From NCBI RefSeq assembly GCF_001591145.1, contig NZ_BCUF01000001.1:1-64000 (forward strand): DNA of 64,000 nucleotides. The letters are read 5' to 3'. Shown piece after piece: positions 56,833-64,000 of this stretch. Both the position numbers and the translations under genes were made by a program. How positions within the stretch are numbered: position 1 is the first letter of the stretch; the number at the start of each line of letters is the position of its first letter. The notes beneath the pieces were generated by a model that ran no database searches, was not told where the DNA came from, and saw only the letters and a program-made list of their open reading frames with translations. Origin of the DNA: Vibrio harveyi NBRC 15634 = ATCC 14126 = KCTC 12724. Its GTDB lineage: Bacteria; Pseudomonadota; Gammaproteobacteria; Enterobacterales; Vibrionaceae.

Positions 56833-56929
56833 TTAAACAAGCGATTGAGAGAGCTCCGCGTCTCGCGCTTCTCCCATCCCATATCTCCCTGTATACTCCG
56901 CACCAAATTGATACGAAAAGGCGATCTCG

Positions 56930-57298
56930 ATGGAGTTTGAATTCATCCGCAATACATTGATGGGCGAATATTATGTCAAATGCAGTATGGGGCATGAGAT
57001 TGTAGGTCGCTGGCTACAAGAAGAAATTGGCAAAGATCCGGCTAAGATTGCGCAAGTTGAAAGCTTGGTTGAACAGGCATTTTCTTCGCCATCTCAAGAG
57101 CATAGATTAACTGGATCTGAGATAAGTTTAATGATCGTCGGCGATGAAGTTCTGGTTCAAGAAAACGTACTGGGTCACGACTATGAAGTCGAGATGGAAA
57201 GTGAGTTCGATTTCTATGATGCTGAGAGTACTGCGAGTTGTGGTATTGAGGACTTTTGTGCCTTGATAGAGCAGTGGAAAGACTTTTTGAACATTTAA
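56930..57298 (+). CDS. yacL: UPF0231 family protein YacL
   Basis: 122-aa acidic cytoplasmic protein of unknown function, homologous to E. coli YacL, which also lies next to acnB. MEFEFIRNTLMGEYYVKCSMGHE and the C-terminal GIEDFCALIEQWKDFL are the family hallmarks. No catalytic motif is visible. It has its own terminator, which doubles as an NtrC-like palindrome. Confidence 0.92.
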   Translation: MEFEFIRNTLMGEYYVKCSMGHEIVGRWLQEEIGKDPAKIAQVESLVEQAFSSPSQEHRLTGSEISLMIVGDEVLVQENVLGHDYEVEMESEFDFYDAESTASCGIEDFCALIEQWKDFLNI

Positions 57299-57342
57299 TG
57301 CACAATTTTGGGTAGTCTAATTAGGGTTGCCTTATATTTGTG

Positions 57343-57375
57343 AAAAGGGCGCACCGATGTGGTGCGCCCTTTTTG
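57343..57375 (+). terminator. Terminator of yacL
   Basis: AAAAGGGCGCACC-GATGT-GGTGCGCCCTTTTT: a perfect 13-bp stem with a five-base loop. Confidence 0.92.
57351..57365. promoter_or_regulatory. NtrC-like enhancer inside the yacL terminator
   Basis: GCACC-GATGT-GGTGC has exactly the half-sites and five-base spacing of the NtrC consensus (GCACC-N5-GGTGC). It is centred about 98 bases upstream of the predicted glnK start point, a normal enhancer distance. Confidence 0.6.
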
Positions 57376-57423
57376 TTTGCAAGATTATTATTTTTAATAA
57401 GTTCATATAAATCAAATAGATAA

Positions 57424-57825
<402 letters not shown>

Positions 57826-57850
57826 GAATTCAAGGGATTGGAGAACTATC

Positions 57851-59080
57851 ATGGAATTAACAACAACGGTAACGGAATTACGTTACGCACTCGACACCTT
57901 TTTCTTCCTCATTTCCGGTGCGTTGGTAATGTGGATGGCAGCAGGCTTTGCTATGCTGGAAGCGGGCTTAGTTCGCTCTAAAAACACCACCGAAATTCTA
58001 ACCAAAAATATCTGTCTATATGCGATTGCCTGTACCATGTTCTTATTGGTCGGCTACAACATTATGTATGTTGATAATGGCGAAGGCGGCTGGCTACCAT
58101 CATTTGGTGCGTTAATTGGCACACAAGGTGAAGGGGCAGATCATTCTCTAGAGTCGGACTTCTTCTTCCAAGTTGTATTCGTAGCTACAGCAATGTCAGT
58201 CGTATCTGGTGCAGTTGCTGAGCGCATGAAGCTTTGGTCTTTCCTTATCTTCTCTGCGGTACTGACGGCATTTATCTACCCTATGGAAGGTTACTGGACT
58301 TGGGGCGGTGGTTTCTTATCAGAAGCTGGCTTTAGTGACTTTGCTGGTTCAGGCATTGTACACATGGCGGGTGCAGCAGCAGCGTTAGCTGGCGTATTAC
58401 TACTGGGTGCTCGTAAAGGTAAATATGGCAAAAATGGTGAAATTTACCCAATTCCAGGTTCAAACATGCCTCTAGCGACATTAGGTACATTCATCCTTTG
58501 GTTTGGTTGGTTCGGTTTCAACGGCGGTTCTCAACTAATGGTTTCTGACTTTGAGAACGCGACAGCGGTAGGTCAAATTTTCTTGAACACTAACGCTGCG
58601 GCAGCGGCAGGCGCAATTGCAGCTCTACTAGTGTGTAAAACCACTTGGGGTAAAGCTGACCTAACGATGATTCTGAACGGTGCCTTGGCAGGTCTTGTAG
58701 CAATCACTGCCGATCCTCTATCACCATCACCACTTTATGCTGTGGCTATCGGTGCGGTATCTGGTGCGCTAGTTGTGTTCAGTATCATTGGTCTGGATAA
58801 AGTGAAGATTGATGATCCTGTAGGTGCTATCTCAGTTCATGGTGTGTGTGGCTTCTTTGGTCTTATGGTTGTGCCGCTAAGTAATGGTGATGCCACATTT
58901 GGTGCACAGCTTCTAGGTGCTGCTGTTATCTTCGCTTGGGTATTCGGTGCAAGCCTTGTGGTATGGGCAATTCTGAAGGCAACAATTGGTATCCGAGTGT
59001 CGGAAGACGAAGAGTTGGAAGGTATGGATATGCACGACTGTGGTGTTGGCGCTTACCCAGAATTCGTGACTGTGAAATAA
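57851..59080 (+). CDS. amtB: Ammonium transporter AmtB
   Basis: 409-aa channel of the Amt/Rh family with about eleven membrane helices. MWMAAGFAMLEAGLVRSKN, the first pore histidine in GIVHMAGAAAALAG, FGWFGFNGGS, and the second pore histidine in HGVCGFFG are all present. There is no cleaved signal peptide as long as in E. coli AmtB. GGAG lies before the ATG at 57851, 25 bases after glnK. A terminator follows. Confidence 0.97.
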   Translation: MELTTTVTELRYALDTFFFLISGALVMWMAAGFAMLEAGLVRSKNTTEILTKNICLYAIACTMFLLVGYNIMYVDNGEGGWLPSFGALIGTQGEGADHSLESDFFFQVVFVATAMSVVSGAVAERMKLWSFLIFSAVLTAFIYPMEGYWTWGGGFLSEAGFSDFAGSGIVHMAGAAAALAGVLLLGARKGKYGKNGEIYPIPGSNMPLATLGTFILWFGWFGFNGGSQLMVSDFENATAVGQIFLNTNAAAAAGAIAALLVCKTTWGKADLTMILNGALAGLVAITADPLSPSPLYAVAIGAVSGALVVFSIIGLDKVKIDDPVGAISVHGVCGFFGLMVVPLSNGDATFGAQLLGAAVIFAWVFGASLVVWAILKATIGIRVSEDEELEGMDMHDCGVGAYPEFVTVK

Positions 59081-59118
59081 CAGTCATAACGACACAATTC
59101 GTTACAAAGTAAATCATC

Positions 59119-59149
59119 AAAAACCTGCTCTGACGAGTAGGTTTTTTTT
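59119..59149 (+). terminator. Terminator of glnK-amtB
   Basis: AAACCTGCTC-TGAC-GAGTAGGTTT stem (one G-U) followed by a run of T. Confidence 0.85.
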
Positions 59150-59195
59150 ATGGATTAATTGTTTTCTTATTGAACATGCATATAATAACGCAACT

Positions 59196-59214
59196 GATAA
59201 ACGTTATCATTAGC
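59196..59214. promoter_or_regulatory. Fur box before fbpA
   Basis: GATAAACGTTATCATTAGC matches the 19-base Fur consensus at 14 of 19 positions and contains the palindrome TGATAA-ACG-TTATCA. It lies 19 bases before the fbpA ATG. Confidence 0.65.
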
Positions 59215-59232
59215 ATGGTAAAGGATTAAACA

Positions 59233-60246
59233 ATGAAAAAACTGCTAACTCTTTCAGCGATTACTTGCGCAACTCTAGCTCCAACAGCAATGGCTGCTGA
59301 AGAAGTGAACGTCTACTCTTACCGTCAACCTTTCCTAGTTGAACCTATGTTCAACGAGTTCACTAAAGAAACTGGTATCAAAGTAAACGTTAAGTTTGCG
59401 AAAAAAGGTCTAGCAGAGAAGTTGGCTCAGGAAGGCGAATACAGCCCTGCTGACGTAATCCTTACTACAGATATCAGCCGTCTAGCTGAACTGACAAACA
59501 AAGGTCTGGTTCAAAAGGTAGACAGCAAAATCATCGAAGAAAACGTACCTGCACAGTACCAAGATAAAGAAAACGAGTGGTTTGCTCTCACTCTACGTAC
59601 TCGTAACGTTTACTCTTCACGTGACCGTGTTGGTAAGCTAGGTAACGATTTCAACTATGCAGACCTAGCAAAGCCTGAATTCAAAGGTAAAATCTGTACA
59701 CGTAGCGGTAAGCACCCTTACAACGTATCTCTAGTGTCTTCTATGATCGCGCACCACGGTGAAGCTGAAACAAAAGAGTGGCTAGAAGGCGTTAAAGCGA
59801 ACCTAGCTCGTAAGCCTCAAGGTAACGACCGTGCTCAAGTTAAAGCAATCAAAGAAGGTCTATGTGACGTTTCTCTAGGTAACAGCTACTACCTAGGTAA
59901 GATGGTTAACGACAAAGAGCAAAAAGCTTGGGCTGACGCGGTATACATCAACTTCCCTAACCAAGAGACAACAGGTACTCACGTAAATATCTCTGGTATG
60001 GCAATGGCGAAGTTCTCTCCAAACAAAGACAACGCTGTGAAGCTAATGGAATTCCTAACGGGTGACAAAGCGCAGCAAATGTATGCAGAAGTAAACTACG
60101 AGTACCCAGTAAAAGAAGGCGTTAAGCGTTCTGAACTTGTGGAATCTTGGGGTGACTTCAAAGCAGATACTATCTCTCTAGATGACATTGCTTCTCACCA
60201 CGAAGCTGCAATTAAGCTACTAGATGAAGTGAAATTTGACCTTTAA
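59233..60246 (+). CDS. fbpA: Ferric iron ABC transporter, periplasmic binding protein
   Basis: 337-aa periplasmic Fe3+-binding protein (FbpA/FutA class). The signal peptide MKKLLTLSAITCATLAPTAMA is cleaved before AEEVNVYSYR. NVYSYRQPFL and the paired tyrosines in LGNSYYLGKM are typical iron ligands. Codon use is as biased as in aceE, indicating abundant protein. A Fur-like site lies upstream and a strong hairpin downstream, giving more binding protein than permease. Confidence 0.93.
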   Translation: MKKLLTLSAITCATLAPTAMAAEEVNVYSYRQPFLVEPMFNEFTKETGIKVNVKFAKKGLAEKLAQEGEYSPADVILTTDISRLAELTNKGLVQKVDSKIIEENVPAQYQDKENEWFALTLRTRNVYSSRDRVGKLGNDFNYADLAKPEFKGKICTRSGKHPYNVSLVSSMIAHHGEAETKEWLEGVKANLARKPQGNDRAQVKAIKEGLCDVSLGNSYYLGKMVNDKEQKAWADAVYINFPNQETTGTHVNISGMAMAKFSPNKDNAVKLMEFLTGDKAQQMYAEVNYEYPVKEGVKRSELVESWGDFKADTISLDDIASHHEAAIKLLDEVKFDL

Positions 60247-60253
60247 TTCCATG

Positions 60254-60275
60254 TGGGGGTATAACTATACCCCCA
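60254..60275 (+). other. Hairpin between fbpA and fbpB
   Basis: TGGGGGTATA-AC-TATACCCCCA, a perfect inverted repeat eight bases after the fbpA stop, followed by TTTGATT. It is probably a partial terminator or 3' stabiliser that lowers fbpBC relative to fbpA. Confidence 0.7.
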
Positions 60276-60345
60276 TTTGATTAAAGGATATGAGATGTAT
60301 TTGCAACTGCATTTGTATTTCATAAAGCCTTGCAGTATTTAGGCA

Positions 60346-61971
60346 ATGAAGAATAAATATTCTCTATGGAAAACCAGTAGTGGGGTGATCACCCTGTTAC
60401 TGGTTTTGCCGATCTTAGCGATCTTCTATACCGCCATTGGCGAGACGGATGACTTGTTTACGCATTTGATGTCGACGGTCATGCCAACCTACATCTATAA
60501 CACCGTTGCTCTGACCTCTGGTGTGATGATTCTTTCTTTGATTCTCGGTATCCCAAGCGCTTGGTTTATGGCTATGTGCAAACTGCCAACCGAGAAATGG
60601 TTACAATGGGCATTGGTTCTGCCTCTTGCTATGCCGGGTTATATCATTGGTTACATTTTTACGGATTGGTTTGATTTTGCCGGACCGATCCAGATCTTCT
60701 TACGTGATATAACCGGATGGGGACCTGGTGAATACTGGTTTCCTGATATTCGTACCTTGAGTGGTGCGACCTTTGTTCTTTCTCTGGTTCTTTATCCATA
60801 TGTTTACTTACTCTGCCGAGCGGCATTTATGGAACAGAACGTCTCTTTGTTACAAAGTGCACGCTTACTGAAGTGTTCTCCTTGGGAGAGCTTTTGGCGT
60901 ATCTCTTTACCGCTTGTTAGACCTTCTATCGCCGTTGGTTTGTCTCTGGTCGCGATGGAAACCATTGGTGACTTCGGCACCGTCAGCTATTTTGCAGTGA
61001 ACACACTTACCACTGCGGTTTATGATACTTGGCTTGGGTATTCGAACCTGAATGCCGCAGCGAAAATTTCAGCCATGATGTTGGTGATAGTTGTGTTGTT
61101 GTTAAGTGCTGAGCGCTACAGTCGCCGCAAGCAGAAGCTGTTCCAAAGCCAGTTTAATAGTCATGAAGATTTTCGCTATGAACTTCAAGGTTGGCAAAAG
61201 TGGGGCGCATTAGTTTGGTGTTGGGGCTTGGTTGCGATCGCATTTATTTTCCCTCTGCTACAGTTGATTGATTACGCTATTACTTACTTTGCGCAAAGCT
61301 GGACACCGGAGTTTCGTGAATATGCATGGAATAGTTTGGTGGTGTCAGTCGTGGCTGCAATCATCGGTGTTGCGATTGCTTTAACGGTAAACTTTAGTCA
61401 GCGAGTCAATGGTGGACGTTCAAGTTTAGCCTTTATGCGCCTATCTTCAATGGGATATGCGGTACCTGGTACTGTGCTCGCCATAGGTGTGATGGTAGCG
61501 GTGCTGTTTATGGATCATCGCGTGAACGATATTGCTAAAGCGATGGAGTGGGGTAGACCGGGACTGATCTTCTCAGGATCTATGTTTGCTCTGATTTTCG
61601 CGATGGTTGTTCGTTTCTCTGCTGTCGCGATCGGTAGCGTTGAGAGTAACCTAAATAAGATTTCGCCATCGTTGGATATGGCTTCGCGTACGATGGGTTG
61701 TACACCAAACACTATGTTGTGGCGCGTGCATTTTCCATTGGTTAAGCGTGGTGCCTTAATTGCTGGTCTGTTGGTGTTCATTGAGTCGATGAAAGAACTC
61801 AATGCCGCGTTATTGCTGCGCCCATTTAACTTCGAAACCTTGGCGACGTACGTGTATAACTTTGCCTCGGATGAGCATTTAGAACTTGCTGCATTACCCG
61901 CCGTATTACTGGTTCTTGTTGGGTTAATCCCGCTTGTTGTTGTTAACCGTTCACTGGAGCAAAGTCATTAA
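60346..61971 (+). CDS. fbpB: Ferric iron ABC transporter, permease
   Basis: 541-aa inner-membrane permease that holds two binding-protein-dependent permease domains in one chain (about 50-265 and 325-530), with some twelve helices. The EAA-loop motifs that contact the ATPase are ESARLLKCSPWESFWRISLP-like in the first half (from QSARLL) and DMASRTMGCTPNTMLWRVHFP-like in the second. Its stop overlaps the fbpC ATG by one base. Confidence 0.93.
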   Translation: MKNKYSLWKTSSGVITLLLVLPILAIFYTAIGETDDLFTHLMSTVMPTYIYNTVALTSGVMILSLILGIPSAWFMAMCKLPTEKWLQWALVLPLAMPGYIIGYIFTDWFDFAGPIQIFLRDITGWGPGEYWFPDIRTLSGATFVLSLVLYPYVYLLCRAAFMEQNVSLLQSARLLKCSPWESFWRISLPLVRPSIAVGLSLVAMETIGDFGTVSYFAVNTLTTAVYDTWLGYSNLNAAAKISAMMLVIVVLLLSAERYSRRKQKLFQSQFNSHEDFRYELQGWQKWGALVWCWGLVAIAFIFPLLQLIDYAITYFAQSWTPEFREYAWNSLVVSVVAAIIGVAIALTVNFSQRVNGGRSSLAFMRLSSMGYAVPGTVLAIGVMVAVLFMDHRVNDIAKAMEWGRPGLIFSGSMFALIFAMVVRFSAVAIGSVESNLNKISPSLDMASRTMGCTPNTMLWRVHFPLVKRGALIAGLLVFIESMKELNAALLLRPFNFETLATYVYNFASDEHLELAALPAVLLVLVGLIPLVVVNRSLEQSH

Positions 61972-63002
61972 TGAGCTGTGCATTATCCATTCAAAATCTT
62001 ACTTGCCAGTATGAGTCACAAACTGTTCTTGAGTCTTTGTCCTTAGAAGTGGAACAGGGGCAAATTGTTTGTCTATTAGGCGCAAGTGGTTGTGGTAAGA
62101 CAACGCTTCTGAAAGCCATTGCAGGTCTCCTTCCGCTAAGTTCAGGTCAAATGAGCCTGAACTGCCTCACTATTGATGACGGTCAAAATTGGTTACCACC
62201 AGAGCAGCGTAATATTGGCATGATCTTTCAAGATTACGCCTTGTTTCCGCACCTGACGGTTGCCGAGAACATTGCGTTTGGTTTAAAGAATGAAACAGCG
62301 CAACAAAAGCTGCTGAAAGTAGAGGAAATGTTGGGCTTAGTTCATCTTAAAGGCTTTGGTGAACGTTACCCGCATCAGCTGTCAGGTGGTCAGCAACAGC
62401 GTGTTGCGATTGCTCGTTCACTGGCGTATAAGCCGGATCTTCTGTTGCTTGATGAACCATTTTCTAACATCGATACTCAGGTGCGTCACGAGCTGATCCG
62501 TGAAATTCGCAAGATTTTTAAGGAGCAGGGAGTTACTGCGATCTTTGTAACTCACAGTCGTGAAGAAGCTTTTGCTTTTGCCGATAAGATGGCCGTGATG
62601 AACCATGGTGTGATTGAACAGTACGGCACTGCCTCTGAACTTTACTATCAACCGTCGAGTAAGTTTGTTGCTGACTTCCTAGGTGGTGGTAGCTACCTTG
62701 CTGCAAAGCGAATCTCTGAGAACGAATTTGATACACACCTTGGCGTGGTGGAAGCGAACGCTCAGCAAGACATTAAGATGAATGGAGACTGTGCGCTGTT
62801 ACTTCGTCCTCAGCATGTACAGATTGCCGCTGATGAAGAAAGTGCGGTCAAAGTGCTTGAGCAACACTTTATGGGTGATCACTGCCGTTATGTGATTGAT
62901 GTTAACGGCGACCGTTTATTAGCGACGTCAACGCAAGCGTTGAATGTCGGTGATAGCGTAGCAGTGAAATTGGAAACACAAGGCGTGTTGGCTTTTGCGT
63001 AA
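61971..63002 (+). CDS. fbpC: Ferric iron ABC transporter, ATPase
   Basis: 343-aa ABC ATPase of the iron/spermidine/sulfate class. Walker A GASGCGKTT, signature LSGGQQQRVAIARSL, Walker B LLLLDEP, and H-loop FVTHSREEA are intact. A C-terminal TOBE-like domain (about 240-343, e.g. LLLRPQHVQIAA) follows. The ATG overlaps the fbpB stop (TAATG). Confidence 0.95.
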   Translation: MSCALSIQNLTCQYESQTVLESLSLEVEQGQIVCLLGASGCGKTTLLKAIAGLLPLSSGQMSLNCLTIDDGQNWLPPEQRNIGMIFQDYALFPHLTVAENIAFGLKNETAQQKLLKVEEMLGLVHLKGFGERYPHQLSGGQQQRVAIARSLAYKPDLLLLDEPFSNIDTQVRHELIREIRKIFKEQGVTAIFVTHSREEAFAFADKMAVMNHGVIEQYGTASELYYQPSSKFVADFLGGGSYLAAKRISENEFDTHLGVVEANAQQDIKMNGDCALLLRPQHVQIAADEESAVKVLEQHFMGDHCRYVIDVNGDRLLATSTQALNVGDSVAVKLETQGVLAFA

Positions 63003-63028
63003 TCAGTTAAGCCCAAATTCAGCACCAT

Positions 63029-63054
63029 AAAAAAGCCCGGCGCTAAAGCCGGGC
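63029..63054 (-). terminator. Terminator of the phosphohexomutase gene
   Basis: GCCCGGC-TTTAGC-GCCGGGC followed by six T on the minus strand. On the plus strand there is no U-run, so fbpABC has no clear terminator of its own apart from this hairpin. Confidence 0.88.
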
Positions 63055-63105
63055 AAGTGTTCTTCACCTATAGGTTATGTGCTCGAAGCAGGCACAAGGT
63101 GTCAG

Positions 63106-64000
63106 TTATAAAGACAAGAAGTCTTTAAACTGTTGAAGAACACGTTCCGCAGTGTCCTTATCTTGCATCTCTGCAAAAATACGTAGCAACGGTTCGGTAC
63201 CAGAGAAACGAGCGATAATCCAACCACCGTTTTTGAAGTAAACTTTCGCACCATCTTCGTAGCTGACTTTTTCGATCTCAAACTCAAACTCAGGTAACTG
63301 CTTCTCAATATAAATCTTGTTGAACAACGCGTCTTTTTGCGCAGGTTTGAATTTGCAATCGCCTTCAGCCATATACGCATAGCCGTACTTACCGTAGATT
63401 TCATCGAGTAACTCAGACAGTTTTTTACCGGTTACTGAAATCATTTCCACCAATAGGCTTGATGCGAATACGCCATCCTTACCTTTGATGTGACCGCGAA
63501 TGGTTAGACCGCCAGAACTTTCACCGCCAATCAGTGAATCGTCAGCTTCCATTTGAGAACTGATATGCTTAAAGCCGACAGGAACCTCAAAGCACTTTTC
63601 TCCGTGGTCTTCCGCGACTTTGTCGAGTAAGTGTGTAGTTGCGATATTACGCACTACTGAGCCTGTCCAGCCTTTGTATTCAAGCAAGTAGTAGTAAAGC
63701 AGCAGTAACACTTCATTTGGATGAATGAAGTTACCTTTCTCGTCGATAATGCCAAGACGGTCTGCATCGCCATCGGTACCGATACCAATGTCATAGCCTT
63801 CCTGCTCAACAAGGTGCATCAAGCGATAAAGCGTTGCTGCACTTGGCGATGGCATCAATCCACCAAAGTCTGGGTTCTTGCCGTCGTTGATCACGTCGAC
63901 TTCACAGCGACCATTAATCAGTACCGTTTGAAGTGCGTTTTTTGCAACACCAAACATAGGGTCGATCAATACGCGTAGATTTGCCTTTTTGATCGCCTCG
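63106..64000 (-). CDS. Phosphoglucomutase/phosphomannomutase family protein (partial)
   Basis: C-terminal part (298 visible codons) of an alpha-D-phosphohexomutase; the N-terminal catalytic-serine domain lies beyond the window end, and the frame is open through base 64000. The metal-binding loop reads GIGTDGDADRLGI, the sugar-binding loop GGESSGG, and the phosphate-binding loop RFSGTEPLLRI, so domains 2-4 are complete. It interconverts sugar 1- and 6-phosphates; glucose, mannose or glucosamine cannot be told from this part. It is convergent with fbpC and has a terminator behind it. Confidence 0.92.
   Translation of the reverse strand, partial: EAIKKANLRVLIDPMFGVAKNALQTVLINGRCEVDVINDGKNPDFGGLMPSPSAATLYRLMHLVEQEGYDIGIGTDGDADRLGIIDEKGNFIHPNEVLLLLYYYLLEYKGWTGSVVRNIATTHLLDKVAEDHGEKCFEVPVGFKHISSQMEADDSLIGGESSGGLTIRGHIKGKDGVFASSLLVEMISVTGKKLSELLDEIYGKYGYAYMAEGDCKFKPAQKDALFNKIYIEKQLPEFEFEIEKVSYEDGAKVYFKNGGWIIARFSGTEPLLRIFAEMQDKDTAERVLQQFKDFLSL

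Overview
The window is a contiguous stretch of housekeeping chromosome from a marine Vibrio. Three things point to the Harveyi clade and, within it, to the V. parahaemolyticus / V. alginolyticus group: a TetR-type quorum-sensing master regulator that matches what I remember of OpaR almost residue for residue; the Vibrio gene order (oadGAB, gshA-luxS, corB-ypjD|ffh, rpsP-rimM-trmD-rplS, pilABCD-coaE-zapD-yacG, nadC|ampD, pdhR-aceEF-lpd, luxR-type regulator|hpt); and the codon use. I found no rRNA, tRNA, CRISPR, prophage, integron cassette or insertion sequence. The species assignment is inference from memory, not from a search.

Layout. 1-3.9 kb: Na+-pumping oxaloacetate decarboxylase oadGAB. 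3.9-8.3 kb: quinone-oxidoreductase-like enzyme, DedA/YqaA protein, M16 lipoprotein protease. 8.4-11.3 kb: gshA, a lipoprotein with a lytic-transglycosylase look, luxS (AI-2 synthase). 11.3-13.5 kb (minus): corB/yfjD and ypjD, divergent from ffh. 15.3-17.3 kb: rpsP-rimM-trmD-rplS. 17.6-23.7 kb (minus): pilA-pilB-pilC-pilD-coaE-zapD-yacG, i.e. type IV pilus (competence pilus) genes joined to CoA and division genes. 23.9-25.5 kb: nadC | ampD divergent. 25.7-33 kb: pdhR-aceE-aceF then lpdA, the pyruvate dehydrogenase complex. 33.2-34.8 kb: opaR/luxR-type regulator divergent from hpt. 34.8-37.5 kb: beta-carbonic anhydrase divergent from a SulP-STAS anion (bicarbonate?) transporter. 37.7-40.5 kb: yadGH ABC exporter and a lipid A acyltransferase. 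40.5-46.5 kb (minus): sfsA, dksA, gluQRS, pcnB-folK-panB-panC. 46.5-53.8 kb: hrpB-mrcB and a patatin/BamA-like (type Vd) protein. 54-59.1 kb: acnB, yacL, glnK-amtB. 59.2-63 kb: fbpABC ferric-iron ABC transporter. 63.1-64 kb (minus): a phosphohexomutase cut by the window edge.

Regulation is unusually readable. Two good PdhR operators precede pdhR. A near-consensus LuxR/HapR-type operator lies between opaR and hpt, and the opaR ribosome-binding region is complementary to what I recall of the Qrr sRNAs. A -24/-12 (sigma-54) promoter and an NtrC-like palindrome precede glnK-amtB, and that palindrome is also the core of the upstream gene's terminator. A Fur-like site precedes fbpA. Most transcription units end in clear intrinsic terminators.

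No wholly unknown system stands out; this is a conserved core region. The observations most worth a second look are: a short ORF with a perfect Shine-Dalgarno that overlaps the acnB start and contains an A-AAA-AAG slippery heptamer leading exactly into the acnB frame; two large RNA hairpins in the aceF-lpdA gap; the terminator/NtrC-site overlap before glnK; and two copies of a dispersed ~110-125 bp fold-back repeat placed behind operon terminators.
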